Shown here: in pieces, positions 1 to 9,359 of the stretch
Layout: each line of letters starts with the position of its first letter
How positions within the stretch are numbered: position 1 is the first letter of the stretch
Assembly (NCBI GenBank): GCA_900316995.1
Contig: ONEZ01000011.1
Span: 1 to 64,000, forward strand
Source: an uncultured Bacteroidales bacterium
Lineage (GTDB): Bacteria; Bacteroidota; Bacteroidia; Bacteroidales; Paludibacteraceae
Direction of reading: 5' to 3'
DNA: 64,000 bases
Notes under the pieces: model-generated
Seen by the model: the letters and a program-made list of their open reading frames with translations, nothing else
The model's database searches: none
Told to the model about the DNA's origin: nothing
Program-made: the position numbers and the translations under genes

Positions 1-100
1 CTATCAGTCTCGGCTTTGGTCGGGACTGATTTGTCTTAGTAGGTCTTATTAAGGCTTAGTAGGCACTAGTCGGGGCTAGTAGGACTTAGTAGGAACTAAT
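1..100. repeat. 10-bp degenerate tandem repeat beside the IS66 transposase
   Basis: About ten consecutive 10-base units with the consensus AGGNCTTAGT run from the window edge to the stop codon of the IS66 transposase. Units nearest the gene are the best conserved; those at the window edge have drifted. No IS66-type terminal inverted repeat (GTAAGC) is seen here, so the array is probably inside the element, between tnpC and its distal end, which lies outside the window. Confidence 0.75.
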
Positions 101-1643
101 TGTCCGGATGCAGTGCTTTCCATGTGCGTGGGAGTAATTCGGCTACGTCCCTGCCGTCACGTTGGTAATAAGGCAGCTTGCAGAGCACATCCACCATCCA
201 GACTCTCGGGTCAACCCCTGCAGCCTTGCAGGTGCCTATCAGCGAGTACACAATGGCGGCTCTGTAGGCTGACGCGTCATTGCCGCAGAAAAGGTAGTTC
301 TTCCTGCCTAGCGCAAGCGGACGGATTGCATTTTCGATGAGGTTGTTATCTATGTTGATGCGCCCGTCGTTCACGTAGTTGGAGAGGCTTGGCAGATGGC
401 CGTATGTGTATTTTATAGCCTTGCCCATCCTGCTCGTTGGCAGGACCTTGTCATAGCTGTCTATCAGCCACTTTTCAAACTCAAGTATTATGGGGTACGA
501 TATCTCCTTGCGTCTTTTCTGACGTTCATCAGCTGTCAGACCCTCGTTGTCAGCGTCTGTTTCCACCTTGTACAGTTGGGCTATGGCACCTACGGCAGCG
601 CTCGCCATGGCGTTATCCTCGTCAAGTGCCTCCACAAACTTCCTTCTGGCGTGAGCCCAGCAGCAGCACATGGTCATGCCCTTCACGTTCTCATATCGTT
701 CGTACACGGCGTAGCCGTCAGACTGCGCTATGCCGGTATACCCGCCAAGCAGAACCTTTGCCACGTCGGCGTCACGCCTGCCGCGGTCATAATAGAACAT
801 GACGTCGCCCGATATGCCGTCTCTGACACACCATTCATAGCCCTTTCTAGTCTTGTGCTTCTCATCATCTAGCACCGGTATCACGCTTTCGTCTATCTGG
901 ATATATTCGCTCTGCAGGATTTGCCGTCGGAGTGTGTCATACAGTATCTTAAGTTTCTCCACCGCCGCCTCGTACCAGCCGCCCATCGTGGATGCGCTGA
1001 TGCTTACGCCGTGCTCCTTGTACTGCTGTATCTGTCTGTAGAACGGCAGGTGGTACATAAACTTGCCTATTATGATGTCCGCCAGAACCGAGGCACCCGC
1101 CATTGACTTGCTTACCGGCATCAGAGGCATTGGCGCTATCATTATCTTTCTCTCTTCCGGCTGTTTGTCTTCAAGCTCTGATTTGAGGATGACCTTGTGG
1201 CGGATGGTCTTTGCCACGCACAGCTTCGCAGGTGTCAGCTCAAGTCTGGATGACTCCTCTGTCCCTATCTCCACGTAGCCTGATTTAAGTGCGCCGTTCT
1301 CGTCTGTAGTCCCTTCAGGGTATATGTGGTGCTCTGTGACTGGAAGTCCCTCAAGGTTGAGGTCTCTGCGGGCAGGCCTCTCCTTGACCGTGATGGTCCT
1401 GGTTATGGTCCTCTCCTCCTTCTCTGTCTCCTGTTCCACGGACTTACGCTCCATTTCGGACATCTCCTCCTTTGTGAACAGGTTGAGCTGGTGTGGATCC
1501 ACAGGAAGATGCTTCTCGCTCATCTGCCCGTAGACTCTCTTGCGAAGCCACGCAAGGGCGTCCATAAGGCTTGCAACTTTGGCTGAGAGACGCTTGTTCT
1601 CTTCCTCAAGCTTGCGCATCTTTGCTTCTTCCTGTTCTGTCAT
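96..1643 (-). CDS. tnpC: IS66 family transposase (TnpC)
   Basis: This is the DDE transposase of an IS66-family insertion sequence, 515 aa, the usual size. An N-terminal coiled coil (LEEENKRLSAKV, about residues 12-35) precedes the core. Candidate catalytic acidic residues lie in QIDESVIPVLD, AQSDGYAVYE and NNLIENAIRPLALGRKNYLF, and the C-terminus has the IS66 tail (WMVDVLCKLPYYQRDG). The zinc-finger segment that usually carries CPxC cysteines (about residues 100-130) has none here. The gene is downstream of tnpB and tnpA in the normal IS66 order. It looks intact, although tnpA of the same element seems frameshifted. Confidence 0.95.
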   Translation of the reverse strand: MTEQEEAKMRKLEEENKRLSAKVASLMDALAWLRKRVYGQMSEKHLPVDPHQLNLFTKEEMSEMERKSVEQETEKEERTITRTITVKERPARRDLNLEGLPVTEHHIYPEGTTDENGALKSGYVEIGTEESSRLELTPAKLCVAKTIRHKVILKSELEDKQPEERKIMIAPMPLMPVSKSMAGASVLADIIIGKFMYHLPFYRQIQQYKEHGVSISASTMGGWYEAAVEKLKILYDTLRRQILQSEYIQIDESVIPVLDDEKHKTRKGYEWCVRDGISGDVMFYYDRGRRDADVAKVLLGGYTGIAQSDGYAVYERYENVKGMTMCCCWAHARRKFVEALDEDNAMASAAVGAIAQLYKVETDADNEGLTADERQKRRKEISYPIILEFEKWLIDSYDKVLPTSRMGKAIKYTYGHLPSLSNYVNDGRINIDNNLIENAIRPLALGRKNYLFCGNDASAYRAAIVYSLIGTCKAAGVDPRVWMVDVLCKLPYYQRDGRDVAELLPRTWKALHPDN

Positions 1644-1720
1644 ACCTTTCTGATTTGGTAGTGCAAAGATACTAAAAATCAGCTATTTAAACAAGCGTAT
1701 TTGCAACTTTTTCATGATTT

Positions 1721-2092
1721 TTAAGCGTTTTTTCTTAGGCTTTTAAGCGTCTCAAGACGCTGTCTTCTGCTGCTCGGATTCTCTATTATTCCTTCAACTA
1801 TAAGAACCAGGTCACGCCATTCAACACAGGTGGAGCTTCCGTTCGAGACCTTGGTCGGCCGGTTGAAGGTACCTGCATCCAGCACCTTTGAGTACAGCAC
1901 CAGACCTCCCGATTCCCAGTGCAGCAGTTTCAGGCGGTTGCGTGACTTGTTCATGAAGATGTACACGTCACCGCTGTACGGGTCATGGCCCATTGCGTTC
2001 TTCACAAGCCCGCTCAGGGTGTTGAAGCTCTTGCGCATGTCAGCTGGCTGGTTGTACAGCATATAGCGCATGCTGTCATTAAGGCTGAACAT
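1721..2092 (-). CDS. tnpB: IS66 family accessory protein TnpB (Orf2)
   Basis: A 123-aa protein of the IS66 Orf2/TnpB family, needed with TnpA and TnpC for IS66 transposition. The family signature is clear: ADMRKSFNTLSGLV near the start, then DPYSGDVYIFMNKSRNRLKLL. The length is normal for the family. Its start codon overlaps the place where an intact tnpA would end (a TAA at 2079-2081 in the conserved tnpA frame), the usual translational overlap in these elements. Its biochemical role is unknown. Confidence 0.95.
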   Translation of the reverse strand: MFSLNDSMRYMLYNQPADMRKSFNTLSGLVKNAMGHDPYSGDVYIFMNKSRNRLKLLHWESGGLVLYSKVLDAGTFNRPTKVSNGSSTCVEWRDLVLIVEGIIENPSSRRQRLETLKSLRKNA

Positions 2093-2130
2093 TGGCGGCT
2101 GTCTTTATGATTGTCTGAAGATGGATGGCG

Positions 2131-2406
2131 TCAATCTCTCCCTGAACCCGGGTTTGTGGATTGCATTGCTGAGCTCCCGCTCCTGGCGCCTCTTGTTGAC
2201 TCAAGGCGGGCTGCAGGCACGTAAGTTCCGCCGTCTGTTATCTGGACAAACTCAGCCTTGCCCGCCTGCGGCTCTGAGGCGTAGCGTGACTTATACTCGT
2301 AGAACTTCCATGTTGGTACGCCCAGCTCCTTAAGGCGCTTGCTGTAGGATACTTTGTGCATCTGGCAGTATGTCACGATGCTTGTAACTTCTTCCTTTGT
2401 CATCAT
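2131..2406 (-). pseudogene. tnpA: IS66 TnpA-like protein, probably frameshifted at the 3' end
   Basis: The first about 65 residues (KRLKELGVPTWKFYEYKSRYA) match the small IS66 TnpA protein. The last about 25 (ARSGSSAMQSTNPGSGRD) do not look like the family. In the +1 frame of the same strand, just past this point, one reads VQGEIDAIHLQTIIKTAANV, which is the conserved TnpA C-terminus and ends at 2079 overlapping the tnpB start. This suggests a frameshift between about 2150 and 2220. I infer an inactive or unusually decoded tnpA; a sequencing error cannot be excluded. Confidence 0.6.
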
Positions 2407-2460
2407 AACCTTTGTAGTGTTTTGTTATGACGCAAAGTTCTGCCTTTATCTTCAGCCTTG

Positions 2461-2486
2461 CAATACGTGGTTCACCGTATGCTTAC
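2461..2486 (-). mobile_element. Terminal inverted repeat of the IS66 element
   Basis: Read on the minus strand the sequence starts GTAAGCATACGG, resembling the GTAAGC-type ends common in IS66 elements. It lies about 80 bases upstream of tnpA and one base past the leuB stop codon. IS66 elements generally duplicate 8 bp, so 2487-2494, which includes the leuB stop, would be one copy of the target duplication. The other end of the element is outside the window, so this could not be confirmed. Confidence 0.6.
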
Positions 2487-2487
2487 T

Positions 2488-3549
2488 TTAGACCTTGCGG
2501 ATATAATCCACTATCCACTCTCCTACCTCCTTAGTGCCGTAGTGTGCGCCGCCTTCAACCTGAATTTCAGGAGTGCGGACGTTTGCCTCAAGCGATGCGT
2601 CCACGGCATCACGTATCAGCCTACCCTCTTTCTCAAGTCCAAAATGCTCAAGCAGCATGGCGGCTGATAGTATTTGAGCCAGCGGATTGGCGATATTTTT
2701 ACCTGCCGCCTGAGGCCATGAACCGTGTACTGGCTCAAACAGCGGTGTGTGCTCTCCAAGCGATGATGAAGGCTGCAGACCCATGGAACCTGTTATGCAG
2801 GAGGTCTCATCTGTGAGTATATCTCCAAAGGTGTTCTCTGTTACTATTACATCAAAGAAACGTGGCTCTGTGAGAACACGCATGGAGGCATTGTCTATGA
2901 ACATATAGTCTGTGGTTACATCGGGGTACTGAGACTCCATTTCTTTGGCTATCTGGCGCCATAGGCGTGACGATGCCAGAACGTTTGCCTTATCAACCAC
3001 TGTAAGATGCTTACGGCGCTTCTGTGCCATCTCAAAGGCCACCTTGAGTATGCGCTCAATCTCAGGACGGGTGTAGATATTGGTATCAAACGCCATATCA
3101 TTGTCTTGATGCTTCTCTCCAAAATACATACCGCCTGTAAGCTCACGTATCACCACAAAATCTGCTCCACGCAGCAAATCCTCCTTGAGCGGAGATTTGT
3201 GCAGGAGGCAGTCAAAAGTGGCCACGGGGCGCACGTTAGCGTAAAGACCTAACTTCTTGCGCATGGCAAGCAGACCAGTCTCAGGACGTATCCTGGCTGT
3301 TGGGTCATTGTCAAAACGAAGATCTCCTACAGCGGCAAATAGAACAGCGTCAGCCTCCATGCACACTTGGTGTGTGCTGTCTGGATAAGGGTCGCCCACT
3401 GCATCTATGGCGTGTGCTCCGCATATCGCCTCTTTATACTCAAACTTATGGTTAAATTTCTCAGCAATGGCGTCCAATACTGCTACGCCCTGTTTCATTA
3501 TCTCCGGTCCTATTCCGTCACCGGCAAGAATTGCAATTTTTAGGTTCAT
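2488..3549 (-). CDS. leuB: 3-isopropylmalate dehydrogenase
   Basis: LeuB oxidises and decarboxylates 3-isopropylmalate to 2-oxoisocaproate using NAD+, in the cytoplasm, giving the leucine precursor. The 353-aa length is typical. Family marks are [14 protein letters not shown] at the start, the substrate loop with [12 protein letters not shown] (about residue 135), the metal-binding region [14 protein letters not shown], and the cofactor loop region [16 protein letters not shown]. It is the last gene of the leu operon, separated from leuA2 by an array of 8-bp repeats carrying AAGGAG on the coding strand. An IS66 element follows directly after its stop codon and probably ends or alters the 3' part of the transcript. 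Confidence 0.97.
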   Translation of the reverse strand: MNLKIAILAGDGIGPEIMKQGVAVLDAIAEKFNHKFEYKEAICGAHAIDAVGDPYPDSTHQVCMEADAVLFAAVGDLRFDNDPTARIRPETGLLAMRKKLGLYANVRPVATFDCLLHKSPLKEDLLRGADFVVIRELTGGMYFGEKHQDNDMAFDTNIYTRPEIERILKVAFEMAQKRRKHLTVVDKANVLASSRLWRQIAKEMESQYPDVTTDYMFIDNASMRVLTEPRFFDVIVTENTFGDILTDETSCITGSMGLQPSSSLGEHTPLFEPVHGSWPQAAGKNIANPLAQILSAAMLLEHFGLEKEGRLIRDAVDASLEANVRTPEIQVEGGAHYGTKEVGEWIVDYIRKV

Positions 3550-3570
3550 AATTTTATATTAAATTTAAAC

Positions 3571-3638
3571 ACTCCTTAACTCCTTAACTCCTAAACTCCT
3601 TAACTCCTTAACTCCTTAACTCCTTAACTCCTTAACTC
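3571..3638. repeat. (ACTCCTTA)n octamer array between leuA2 and leuB
   Basis: Eight near-perfect ACTCCTTA units with an exact 8-bp period occupy the leuA2-leuB gap. On the coding (minus) strand each unit reads TAAGGAGT, so the mRNA carries repeated Shine-Dalgarno-like AAGGAG. The leuA2 stop codon (3632-3634) is formed by the last unit. The nearest unit is about 20 bases from the leuB ATG. Confidence 0.95.
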
Positions 3639-5188
3639 TCAATTATATTTAGCATCTTAAACGTCGCCTTTATAGCCGCCTCTGTCTGGTCTGCGTCCAG
3701 TCCGCGAGTGCGGAGGGGCTTGCCGTTGTTGTCCCATGTGATAATAGTCTGCACCAATGCGTCAGACCGTCCACCTGGCGGTATAGACACCTGATAGTTG
3801 CTCAGCACAGGGAACGTGCGGTTCAGGTACTTCTTGTATATGTAGCGCAGAGCGTTCACAAATGCGTCATACTGACCGTCACCAGTGGCGCTCGCCTCAT
3901 ACTGCTGCCCGTTTATCTCCATGCGCAGGTTTGCGCCCGGTTTCAGACCGTATGCTGTTGACACCATGTAGCTTATAAGTTTCACCTTCTCATTTGTATC
4001 ATCATGCTTGAGAACGTCACTCACAATGTACGGCAGGTCCTCCTGAGTCACCACCTCCTTCTTATCGCCAAGCTCAGTTATACGTTCAGTAACACGGCGC
4101 GTCTGCTCAGGGGTAAGGTCAAGCCCTAACTCCTCAAGATTCTTGGCTATGTTAGCCTTGCCGCTGTTCTTGCCAAGCGCATACTCACGCTTGCGGCCGA
4201 AACGCTCAGGCATAAGCTCATTGTAGTAGAGGCGGTCCTTGGTATCGCCGTCGGCATGTACACCCGCCACTTGAGTGAACACATGCTCTCCCACTATAGG
4301 CTGGTTTGGAGCCACGGCTATACCGCTGTAGCCCTCCACCATGCGGCTTATGCCGTTCAGTTCATTCTCTACTATGCCTGTGCGTGCGTGAACATGGTCT
4401 TTCAGTATGGCCTGCACACTTGCCAGCGGAGCGTTACCGCAGCGTTCACCCAGTCCGTTCACAGTTACATGAACGCCTTGGGCGCCGCTCAGCACAGCGG
4501 CAAGAGTGTTTGATACGGCAAGGTCATAATCATTGTGTGCATGGAAGTCAAAACGTAGGGCTGAGTAGCGACGGCGCATCTTGCGCATATACTCTATAAC
4601 CTGCAACGGGTTCATAACTCCAAGCGTATCAGGCAGCATAAAGCGGCGTATGCCAGACTCTGCAAGAGAGTCCATAAGCTGGAATACGTACTTAGGCGAG
4701 TCTTTCATGCCGTTTGACCAGTCCTCAAGGTAGAGGTTCACCTCCAGCCCCTTCTCCTGAGCGTATTTCACCTCTGAAAGTATATCTGATATATGCTCCT
4801 CTGGTGTCTTATGCAACTGGTTTGTACAGTGTCTCAGAGAGCCCTTGGCCAGCAGGTTCATAACCTTACCGCCACACTCCACTATCCAGTTTGTGGATTT
4901 TCCGCCATCTACAAACCCAAGCACCTCCACACGCCCAAGAGCGTTAATCTGCGCAGCAGAGCGGCATATTAGCTTCACAGCCTCCTTTTCTCCCTCACTC
5001 ACGCGCGCCGACGCCACCTCTACGCGGTCAACGTTAACATCGCCGAGCAGTTTACGTGCCATTACTAATTTCTCATGCGGCAGAAATGAGACTCCGTTAG
5101 TCTGCTCCCCGTCACGCAGGGTGGAGTCCATTATCTCTATGTACGGTTGCGCACCCTTATGGGCCATTATCTGTTCTGCTGTTCCCAT
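3632..5188 (-). CDS. LeuA-family acyltransferase: second 2-isopropylmalate synthase or citramalate synthase
   Basis: A DRE-TIM metallolyase-type Claisen condensing enzyme of 518 aa. The metal/catalytic motif [10 protein letters not shown] is near residue 21, [16 protein letters not shown] gives the metal-binding histidines, and [15 protein letters not shown] follows. A C-terminal LeuA-type regulatory domain occupies roughly residues 380-515. It is clearly a paralogue of the leuA at 7143-8642. The extra copy in a leu operon could make isopropylmalate, or condense pyruvate and acetyl-CoA to citramalate for isoleucine; no threonine dehydratase gene is present in this window. Substrate choice cannot be decided by eye. 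It overlaps leuD by 22 bases, implying translational coupling. Its stop codon lies in the octamer array. Confidence 0.85.
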   Translation of the reverse strand: MGTAEQIMAHKGAQPYIEIMDSTLRDGEQTNGVSFLPHEKLVMARKLLGDVNVDRVEVASARVSEGEKEAVKLICRSAAQINALGRVEVLGFVDGGKSTNWIVECGGKVMNLLAKGSLRHCTNQLHKTPEEHISDILSEVKYAQEKGLEVNLYLEDWSNGMKDSPKYVFQLMDSLAESGIRRFMLPDTLGVMNPLQVIEYMRKMRRRYSALRFDFHAHNDYDLAVSNTLAAVLSGAQGVHVTVNGLGERCGNAPLASVQAILKDHVHARTGIVENELNGISRMVEGYSGIAVAPNQPIVGEHVFTQVAGVHADGDTKDRLYYNELMPERFGRKREYALGKNSGKANIAKNLEELGLDLTPEQTRRVTERITELGDKKEVVTQEDLPYIVSDVLKHDDTNEKVKLISYMVSTAYGLKPGANLRMEINGQQYEASATGDGQYDAFVNALRYIYKKYLNRTFPVLSNYQVSIPPGGRSDALVQTIITWDNNGKPLRTRGLDADQTEAAIKATFKMLNIIES

Positions 5189-5757
5189 TGTTCTATCTTG
5201 TCTTTGTTCTCTAAAAGAAAGTCTATGTCATCCAGACCGTTTATAAGGCAGTGTTTTTTATAGCCGTTAATCTCAAAAAACTCACTGCGCCCCGTGGAGT
5301 TGTTAGTTACAGTCTGGTTAGGCAAATCCACGGTAACCTCCGTTTTAGGATTTGCGGCGATGCTGTCAAATAGCTCAGCAAGGAACTCCTCGCTCACCAC
5401 CACAGGCAGCACAAAGTTATTAAGCTCATTATTCTTGTGAATATCAGCAAAGAAAGAGCTTATAACCACACGGAATCCGTAGCCTGCAATAGCCCAAGCG
5501 GCGTGTTCACGAGATGAGCCGGAGCCAAAGTTCTTGCCAGCCACTAAGATACAGCCGCCGTAGCGTGGGTCATTAAGCACAAAATCTTTTACAGGATTTC
5601 CATCCTTGTCATAACGCCAGTCACGGAACAGGTTTTCACCAAATCCTTTCTTATCAGTGGCCTTAAGGAAACGTGCCGGTATTATCTGGTCAGTGTCCAC
5701 ATTCTCAAGCGGAAGTGGCACGCACGTTGATTTTATTATATTAAATTTCTGCCTCAT
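5167..5757 (-). CDS. leuD: 3-isopropylmalate dehydratase small subunit
   Basis: LeuD is the swivelling small subunit that pairs with LeuC to isomerise 2- to 3-isopropylmalate. At 196 aa it has the usual length. The family marks are [22 protein letters not shown] at the start (about residue 10), [17 protein letters not shown] around residue 75, and the hydrophobic stretch [16 protein letters not shown]. It starts 5 bases after leuC and its end overlaps the next gene, so the genes are co-transcribed and probably coupled in translation. Confidence 0.97.
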   Translation of the reverse strand: MRQKFNIIKSTCVPLPLENVDTDQIIPARFLKATDKKGFGENLFRDWRYDKDGNPVKDFVLNDPRYGGCILVAGKNFGSGSSREHAAWAIAGYGFRVVISSFFADIHKNNELNNFVLPVVVSEEFLAELFDSIAANPKTEVTVDLPNQTVTNNSTGRSEFFEINGYKKHCLINGLDDIDFLLENKDKIEQWEQQNR

Positions 5758-5762
5758 ACTCT

Positions 5763-7139
5763 TTACATTAAAGTTCTTGGATCTGTTATTACTCCCGTTA
5801 CCGCCGATGCAGCCGCTGTGAGCGGGCTTGCAAGTATTGTGCGTGCGCCAGGCCCCTGACGCCCCTCAAAGTTACGGTTACTTGTTGACACTGCATACTT
5901 TCCGGCAGGTATTTTATCATCATTCATGGCAAGACACGCTGAGCACCCAGGCTGGCGTATCTCAAACCCGGCCTCAGCAAGAATCTTGTCAATTCCCTCT
6001 TCACGTATCTGCTTATCCACAGCCCATGAGCCGGGCACAAGCCAAGCCGTTACACCATCAGCCTTGCGCCTACCCTTCACTATGCTTGCAAAGGCACGGA
6101 AATCTTCAATGCGCCCGTTAGTGCATGCGCCAAGGAAAACATAATCTATCTTTTTGCCTGTCAGCCTTTCGCCAGCCTTAAAGCCCATGTAATCAAGCGC
6201 TTTATGGAATCCGGCATCGCCCGTAGCGGGGAGAGATTCCGTTATGCCAATCCCCATACCAGGATTAGTACCGTAGGTTATACGAGGCTCAATATCAGCC
6301 GCATTGAATGTCAGTTCACGGTCAAAAACAGCATCGTCGCCACTCTTGAGAGTGCGCCAATATGCCACTGCCCTATCCCAGTCAGCTCCTTTTGGAGCGA
6401 ACTCTCTGCCTTTAAGATATGCAAAAGTTTTTTCATCAGGCGCTATAAAGCCTCCACGCGCCCCCATCTCTATGGAGAGGTTGCAAAGCGTTAGCCTGCC
6501 CTCCATGCTCATGTCACGCACCACAGAGCCGCCGTACTCCACAAAGTAACCAGTGGCTCCTGATGTGGATATCTGAGACATTAGGTAGAGAGCCACATCT
6601 TTGGCGGTCACACCCTTGCTTAGAGAGCCTTCAATATTAATACGCATTGATTTTGGCTTGGCCTGCAATATGCACTGCGACGCCATAACCATCTCCACCT
6701 CTGATGTTCCAATGCCAAACGCCACTGCACCCACTGCTCCGTGAGTTGAGGTGTGGGAGTCTCCGCAAACAATAGTCATGCCAGGCAGTGAAAGCCCCTT
6801 CTCAGGTCCCACCACGTGAATTATACCATTGTCTTTGCTCATCATACCGTAGTGGGTCAGTCCAAACTCCTTTGCGTTACGTTCCAGCGCCTCCACCTGA
6901 CGTGCCGATACAGGGTCTGCAATAGGCTTGTCCTGATCATGCGTAGGCGTATTATGATCTGGCATACAGAAAATCTTTTCAGGGCGCAGACACTTTATGC
7001 CACGGCTGCGCAATCCGTCAAATGCTTGCGGAGATGTCACCTCATGGCAATACAGACGGTCAATATATAGCTGCTGCGGACCGCCGTCTATTGTCTGTAC
7101 CACATGCGCATCCCATATTTTATCAAACAGAGTATTCAT
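5763..7139 (-). CDS. leuC: 3-isopropylmalate dehydratase large subunit
   Basis: LeuC is the aconitase-family large subunit carrying the 4Fe-4S cluster. It works with LeuD in leucine synthesis. The protein is 458 aa. The substrate/cluster region [18 protein letters not shown] is near residue 128, and cluster cysteines are in [13 protein letters not shown] and [11 protein letters not shown] in the C-terminal third, as expected. It follows leuA after 3 bases and precedes leuD by 5, a compact operon. The protein looks intact. Confidence 0.97.
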   Translation of the reverse strand: MNTLFDKIWDAHVVQTIDGGPQQLYIDRLYCHEVTSPQAFDGLRSRGIKCLRPEKIFCMPDHNTPTHDQDKPIADPVSARQVEALERNAKEFGLTHYGMMSKDNGIIHVVGPEKGLSLPGMTIVCGDSHTSTHGAVGAVAFGIGTSEVEMVMASQCILQAKPKSMRINIEGSLSKGVTAKDVALYLMSQISTSGATGYFVEYGGSVVRDMSMEGRLTLCNLSIEMGARGGFIAPDEKTFAYLKGREFAPKGADWDRAVAYWRTLKSGDDAVFDRELTFNAADIEPRITYGTNPGMGIGITESLPATGDAGFHKALDYMGFKAGERLTGKKIDYVFLGACTNGRIEDFRAFASIVKGRRKADGVTAWLVPGSWAVDKQIREEGIDKILAEAGFEIRQPGCSACLAMNDDKIPAGKYAVSTSNRNFEGRQGPGARTILASPLTAAASAVTGVITDPRTLM

Positions 7140-7142
7140 ATT

Positions 7143-8642
7143 CTATTTCTTTTTAAACTTGTTAATACAATCAATATACGCCTCCACCGATGCGGTCACG
7201 ATATCCGTATTTGCGCCAAATCCATAGTAGATGGAACCGTCGTACTCAACCTGCATGTGAACCTTGCCCACGTCATCAGACCCCTTGGATATAGCCTGAA
7301 TGGTAAACTCCTTGAGTGTCATCTTCTTGGTTATTATTTTTTTGAGAGCTTTGATAGCAGCGTCAACGGGACCGTTCCCGCTTGCGGCGGCTTCAAACTT
7401 CTGGTCTGAAATATCAAGACCTATAGAGGCTACGCTTACTACTCCCTTACCTGTTGTAACCTGAAGGAAATCAAGTTTTACAGCGTGCGAAGCAGCAGTG
7501 TCGGCACCGGCAATCATCAGTACGTCAGCGTCTGTCACCTCCTTCTTTTGGTCTGCAAGTTGCAAGAACTTCTTATATATTGAGTCAAGTTTCTCTTCAT
7601 CCACATCCACGCCGTTAGCGTTAAGTCTGTATTTCAATGCAGCCCTGCCACTGCGTGCCGTAAGCACAATGGAACTATCATCAATACCAACATCCTTTGG
7701 GTTTATAATCTCATAGGTCTGTACATTTTTAAGCACTCCGTCCTGATGTATGCCAGATGAATGTGCAAAGGCGTTACGCCCCACAATGGCCTTGTTTGGC
7801 TGCACAGGCATATTCATAAGCGAGCTCACCATACGGCTCACAGGGTATATTTTTGTAGTGTTTATGTTTGTATCTATGCCTAAGCCCTTGTGGCATTTGA
7901 GTATCATGGCTATCTCCTCAAGCGATGTGTTGCCTGCCCTCTCTCCTATACCGTTTATAGTAACCTCCACCTGACGTGCGCCAGCCATCACTCCGTTAAA
8001 AGTATTTGCTGTGGCCATGCCAAGGTCATTATGGCAGTGGGTTGAGATTATTGCCTTATCTATGTTTGAAACATTCTCTTTAAGGTACTTTATCTTTTCA
8101 AAGTACTCCTGCGGCAGGCAGTAGCCAGTGGTGTCAGGTATATTCACAACAGTGGCGCCAGCCGTTATCACAGCCTCAACCACACGTGCCAGATACTCAT
8201 TGTCTGTGCGTCCGGCATCTTCACAGTAGAACTCCACGTCCTCCACAAACTTTTTGGCATACTTCACCGCCTCCACTCCACGCTCTATTATCTCATCGCG
8301 GGTGGAATTGAACTTATATTTAATGTGGTAGTCTGAGGTACCTATTCCCGTATGAATACGCTTATGCTTGGCATATTGCAAAGCGTCAACAGCCACATCA
8401 ATATCCTTTTTTACCGCACGTGTAAGCGCACAAACCACAGGCCATGTAACAGCTTTTGAAATCTCAATAACAGAATTGAAATCTCCCGGACTTGAAACAG
8501 GGAAGCCCGCCTCAATAACATCTACACCAAGCTGCTCCAGCGCCTTGGCCACCTGAATTTTCTCCACAGTGTTCAGTTGGCATCCTGGCACCTGCTCTCC
8601 GTCACGCAGCGTGGTGTCAAAAATAAATAATCTGTCAGTCAT
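7143..8642 (-). CDS. leuA: 2-isopropylmalate synthase
   Basis: LeuA condenses 2-oxoisovalerate with acetyl-CoA, the committed step of leucine synthesis, and is normally inhibited by leucine. The protein is 499 aa: a TIM-barrel catalytic part with [16 protein letters not shown] at the start, [16 protein letters not shown] and [14 protein letters not shown], a linker, and a C-terminal regulatory domain from about residue 375. It is the first gene of the leu operon. The terminator of an attenuator ends about 14 bases before its ATG, and expression is probably controlled by ribosome stalling on the leader peptide at 8717-8797. Confidence 0.97.
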   Translation of the reverse strand: MTDRLFIFDTTLRDGEQVPGCQLNTVEKIQVAKALEQLGVDVIEAGFPVSSPGDFNSVIEISKAVTWPVVCALTRAVKKDIDVAVDALQYAKHKRIHTGIGTSDYHIKYKFNSTRDEIIERGVEAVKYAKKFVEDVEFYCEDAGRTDNEYLARVVEAVITAGATVVNIPDTTGYCLPQEYFEKIKYLKENVSNIDKAIISTHCHNDLGMATANTFNGVMAGARQVEVTINGIGERAGNTSLEEIAMILKCHKGLGIDTNINTTKIYPVSRMVSSLMNMPVQPNKAIVGRNAFAHSSGIHQDGVLKNVQTYEIINPKDVGIDDSSIVLTARSGRAALKYRLNANGVDVDEEKLDSIYKKFLQLADQKKEVTDADVLMIAGADTAASHAVKLDFLQVTTGKGVVSVASIGLDISDQKFEAAASGNGPVDAAIKALKKIITKKMTLKEFTIQAISKGSDDVGKVHMQVEYDGSIYYGFGANTDIVTASVEAYIDCINKFKKK

Positions 8643-8658
8643 AGTTTTTATAATTAAA

Positions 8659-8740
8659 AAAGCCTTTTCACTCTGGAAGTGAAAAGGCTTTGAATTTCTT
8701 TATCAGGAACCGCTTTCTAATTGCACGCCTTACCACTTCC
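8659..8740 (-). promoter_or_regulatory. leu operon transcription attenuator (terminator and antiterminator)
   Basis: An 11-13 bp hairpin (8659-8671 with 8679-8691, stem AGCCTTTTCAC) is followed on the minus strand by a U-run just before leuA, making an intrinsic terminator. A segment inside the leader peptide end, 8727-8740, can instead pair with 8675-8688, the terminator arm: 7 bp plus 5 bp around a 2x2 internal loop. The two pairings exclude each other. This is the classical layout for ribosome-mediated attenuation. The structures were derived by hand, not by folding software. Confidence 0.85.
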
Positions 8741-8797
8741 AACCACGCTACGTAGTAGAATAATAATAAAGCCGTTAATTAGAATTGAGTTTAACAT
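8717..8797 (-). CDS. leuL: Branched-chain amino acid leader peptide of the leu operon
   Basis: A 26-residue ORF with ATG at 8795-8797 and TAG at 8717-8719. The residues are MLNSILINGF, then IIILLRSVV, then GSGKACN. Runs of Ile-Ile-Ile-Leu-Leu and Val-Val use codons for all three branched-chain amino acids. Its 3' codons (GGA AGT GGT AAG GC) are the antiterminator strand. I infer that ribosome stalling on the Ile/Leu/Val codons leaves this strand free to pair and lets transcription proceed into leuA. The gene symbol is by analogy only. Confidence 0.85.
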   Translation of the reverse strand: MLNSILINGFIIILLRSVVGSGKACN

Positions 8798-8815
8798 ATA
8801 TCGCTGTTTGCGGTG

Positions 8816-8823
8816 CAAATTTA
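8816..8823 (-). promoter_or_regulatory. -7 box of the leu operon promoter
   Basis: The minus strand reads TAAATTTG, matching the Bacteroidetes -7 consensus TAnnTTTG. It lies 18 bases before the leader peptide ATG, which puts the transcript start near 8808. No good TTTG -33 box is seen at 19-20 bases further upstream. Confidence 0.65.
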
Positions 8824-8863
8824 CAACAATTATTTTGATATTTATAAATTTTCAGCCTGAAAT

Positions 8864-9217
8864 TTATTCAGTTTTTCCTTTTCTTGAAACATCTATGGTT
8901 AGAGACAGGTTCTGGGTGGATACAGTGACCACGGCGTTATCATCCACCGATGCTGTATTTGCAGCAACCTTAATTGTAAACGAGCCGTCTTTTGAGCCGC
9001 CAGACACTGACGGAACCGCCCACTGCTTGTCAGACTTTACAGACCAGTCTGTGTTTGACAACACCTTAATATCAAAATCACCACCTGTGGACGGGCTGTA
9101 AACCTTTGCGGGGCTTATATTCAGTTTTTCAATAACCTGCGGTTCCGCCTCTGGCTTAGAACAAGCAGAAAGCAGCATTGCTACTGCAGCTGCTATAAAT
9201 AATAGTTTGTGTTTCAT
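8864..9217 (-). CDS. BACON-domain lipoprotein
   Basis: A 117-aa predicted lipoprotein. I chose the second ATG (MKHKLLF) because it gives a clean signal peptide ending in the lipobox LLSAC, with the lipidated cysteine near residue 19. The rest (SVKSDKQWAVPSVSGGSKDG, then NTASVDDNAVVTVSTQN) has the beta-sandwich pattern of a BACON domain, common in Bacteroidetes surface proteins and often associated with glycan or mucin binding. It is a single small domain with no attached enzyme, so its ligand is unknown. It ends 41 bases upstream of the leu promoter and is transcribed in the same direction, divergently from corA. Confidence 0.75.
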   Translation of the reverse strand: MKHKLLFIAAAVAMLLSACSKPEAEPQVIEKLNISPAKVYSPSTGGDFDIKVLSNTDWSVKSDKQWAVPSVSGGSKDGSFTIKVAANTASVDDNAVVTVSTQNLSLTIDVSRKGKTE

Positions 9218-9324
9218 ATTCAATGATTTTGTGTCAAACATCTTCAATAGGCAAAATTATAAAATTATATTCAATTCATACAATAAAATTGTAATATCTG
9301 TGTATATTTTTAATTTTTTTGTTG

Positions 9325-9332
9325 TACTTTTG
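9325..9332 (+). promoter_or_regulatory. -7 box of the corA promoter
   Basis: TACTTTTG fits TAnnTTTG. It predicts a transcript start near 9339 and therefore a 5' leader of about 110 bases before corA. Confidence 0.65.
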
Positions 9333-9359
9333 CGGTCACAAACCAATTTTTAAGAGAGA

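Noticed and set aside
113..1586. Several plus-strand open frames opposite the IS66 transposase
   Set aside because: They are antisense shadows with no recognisable protein features; the minus-strand transposase explains the region.
3571..3638. CRISPR array or protein-coding repeat
   Set aside because: Units are only 8 bp with no spacers, lie between genes, and contain in-frame stops.
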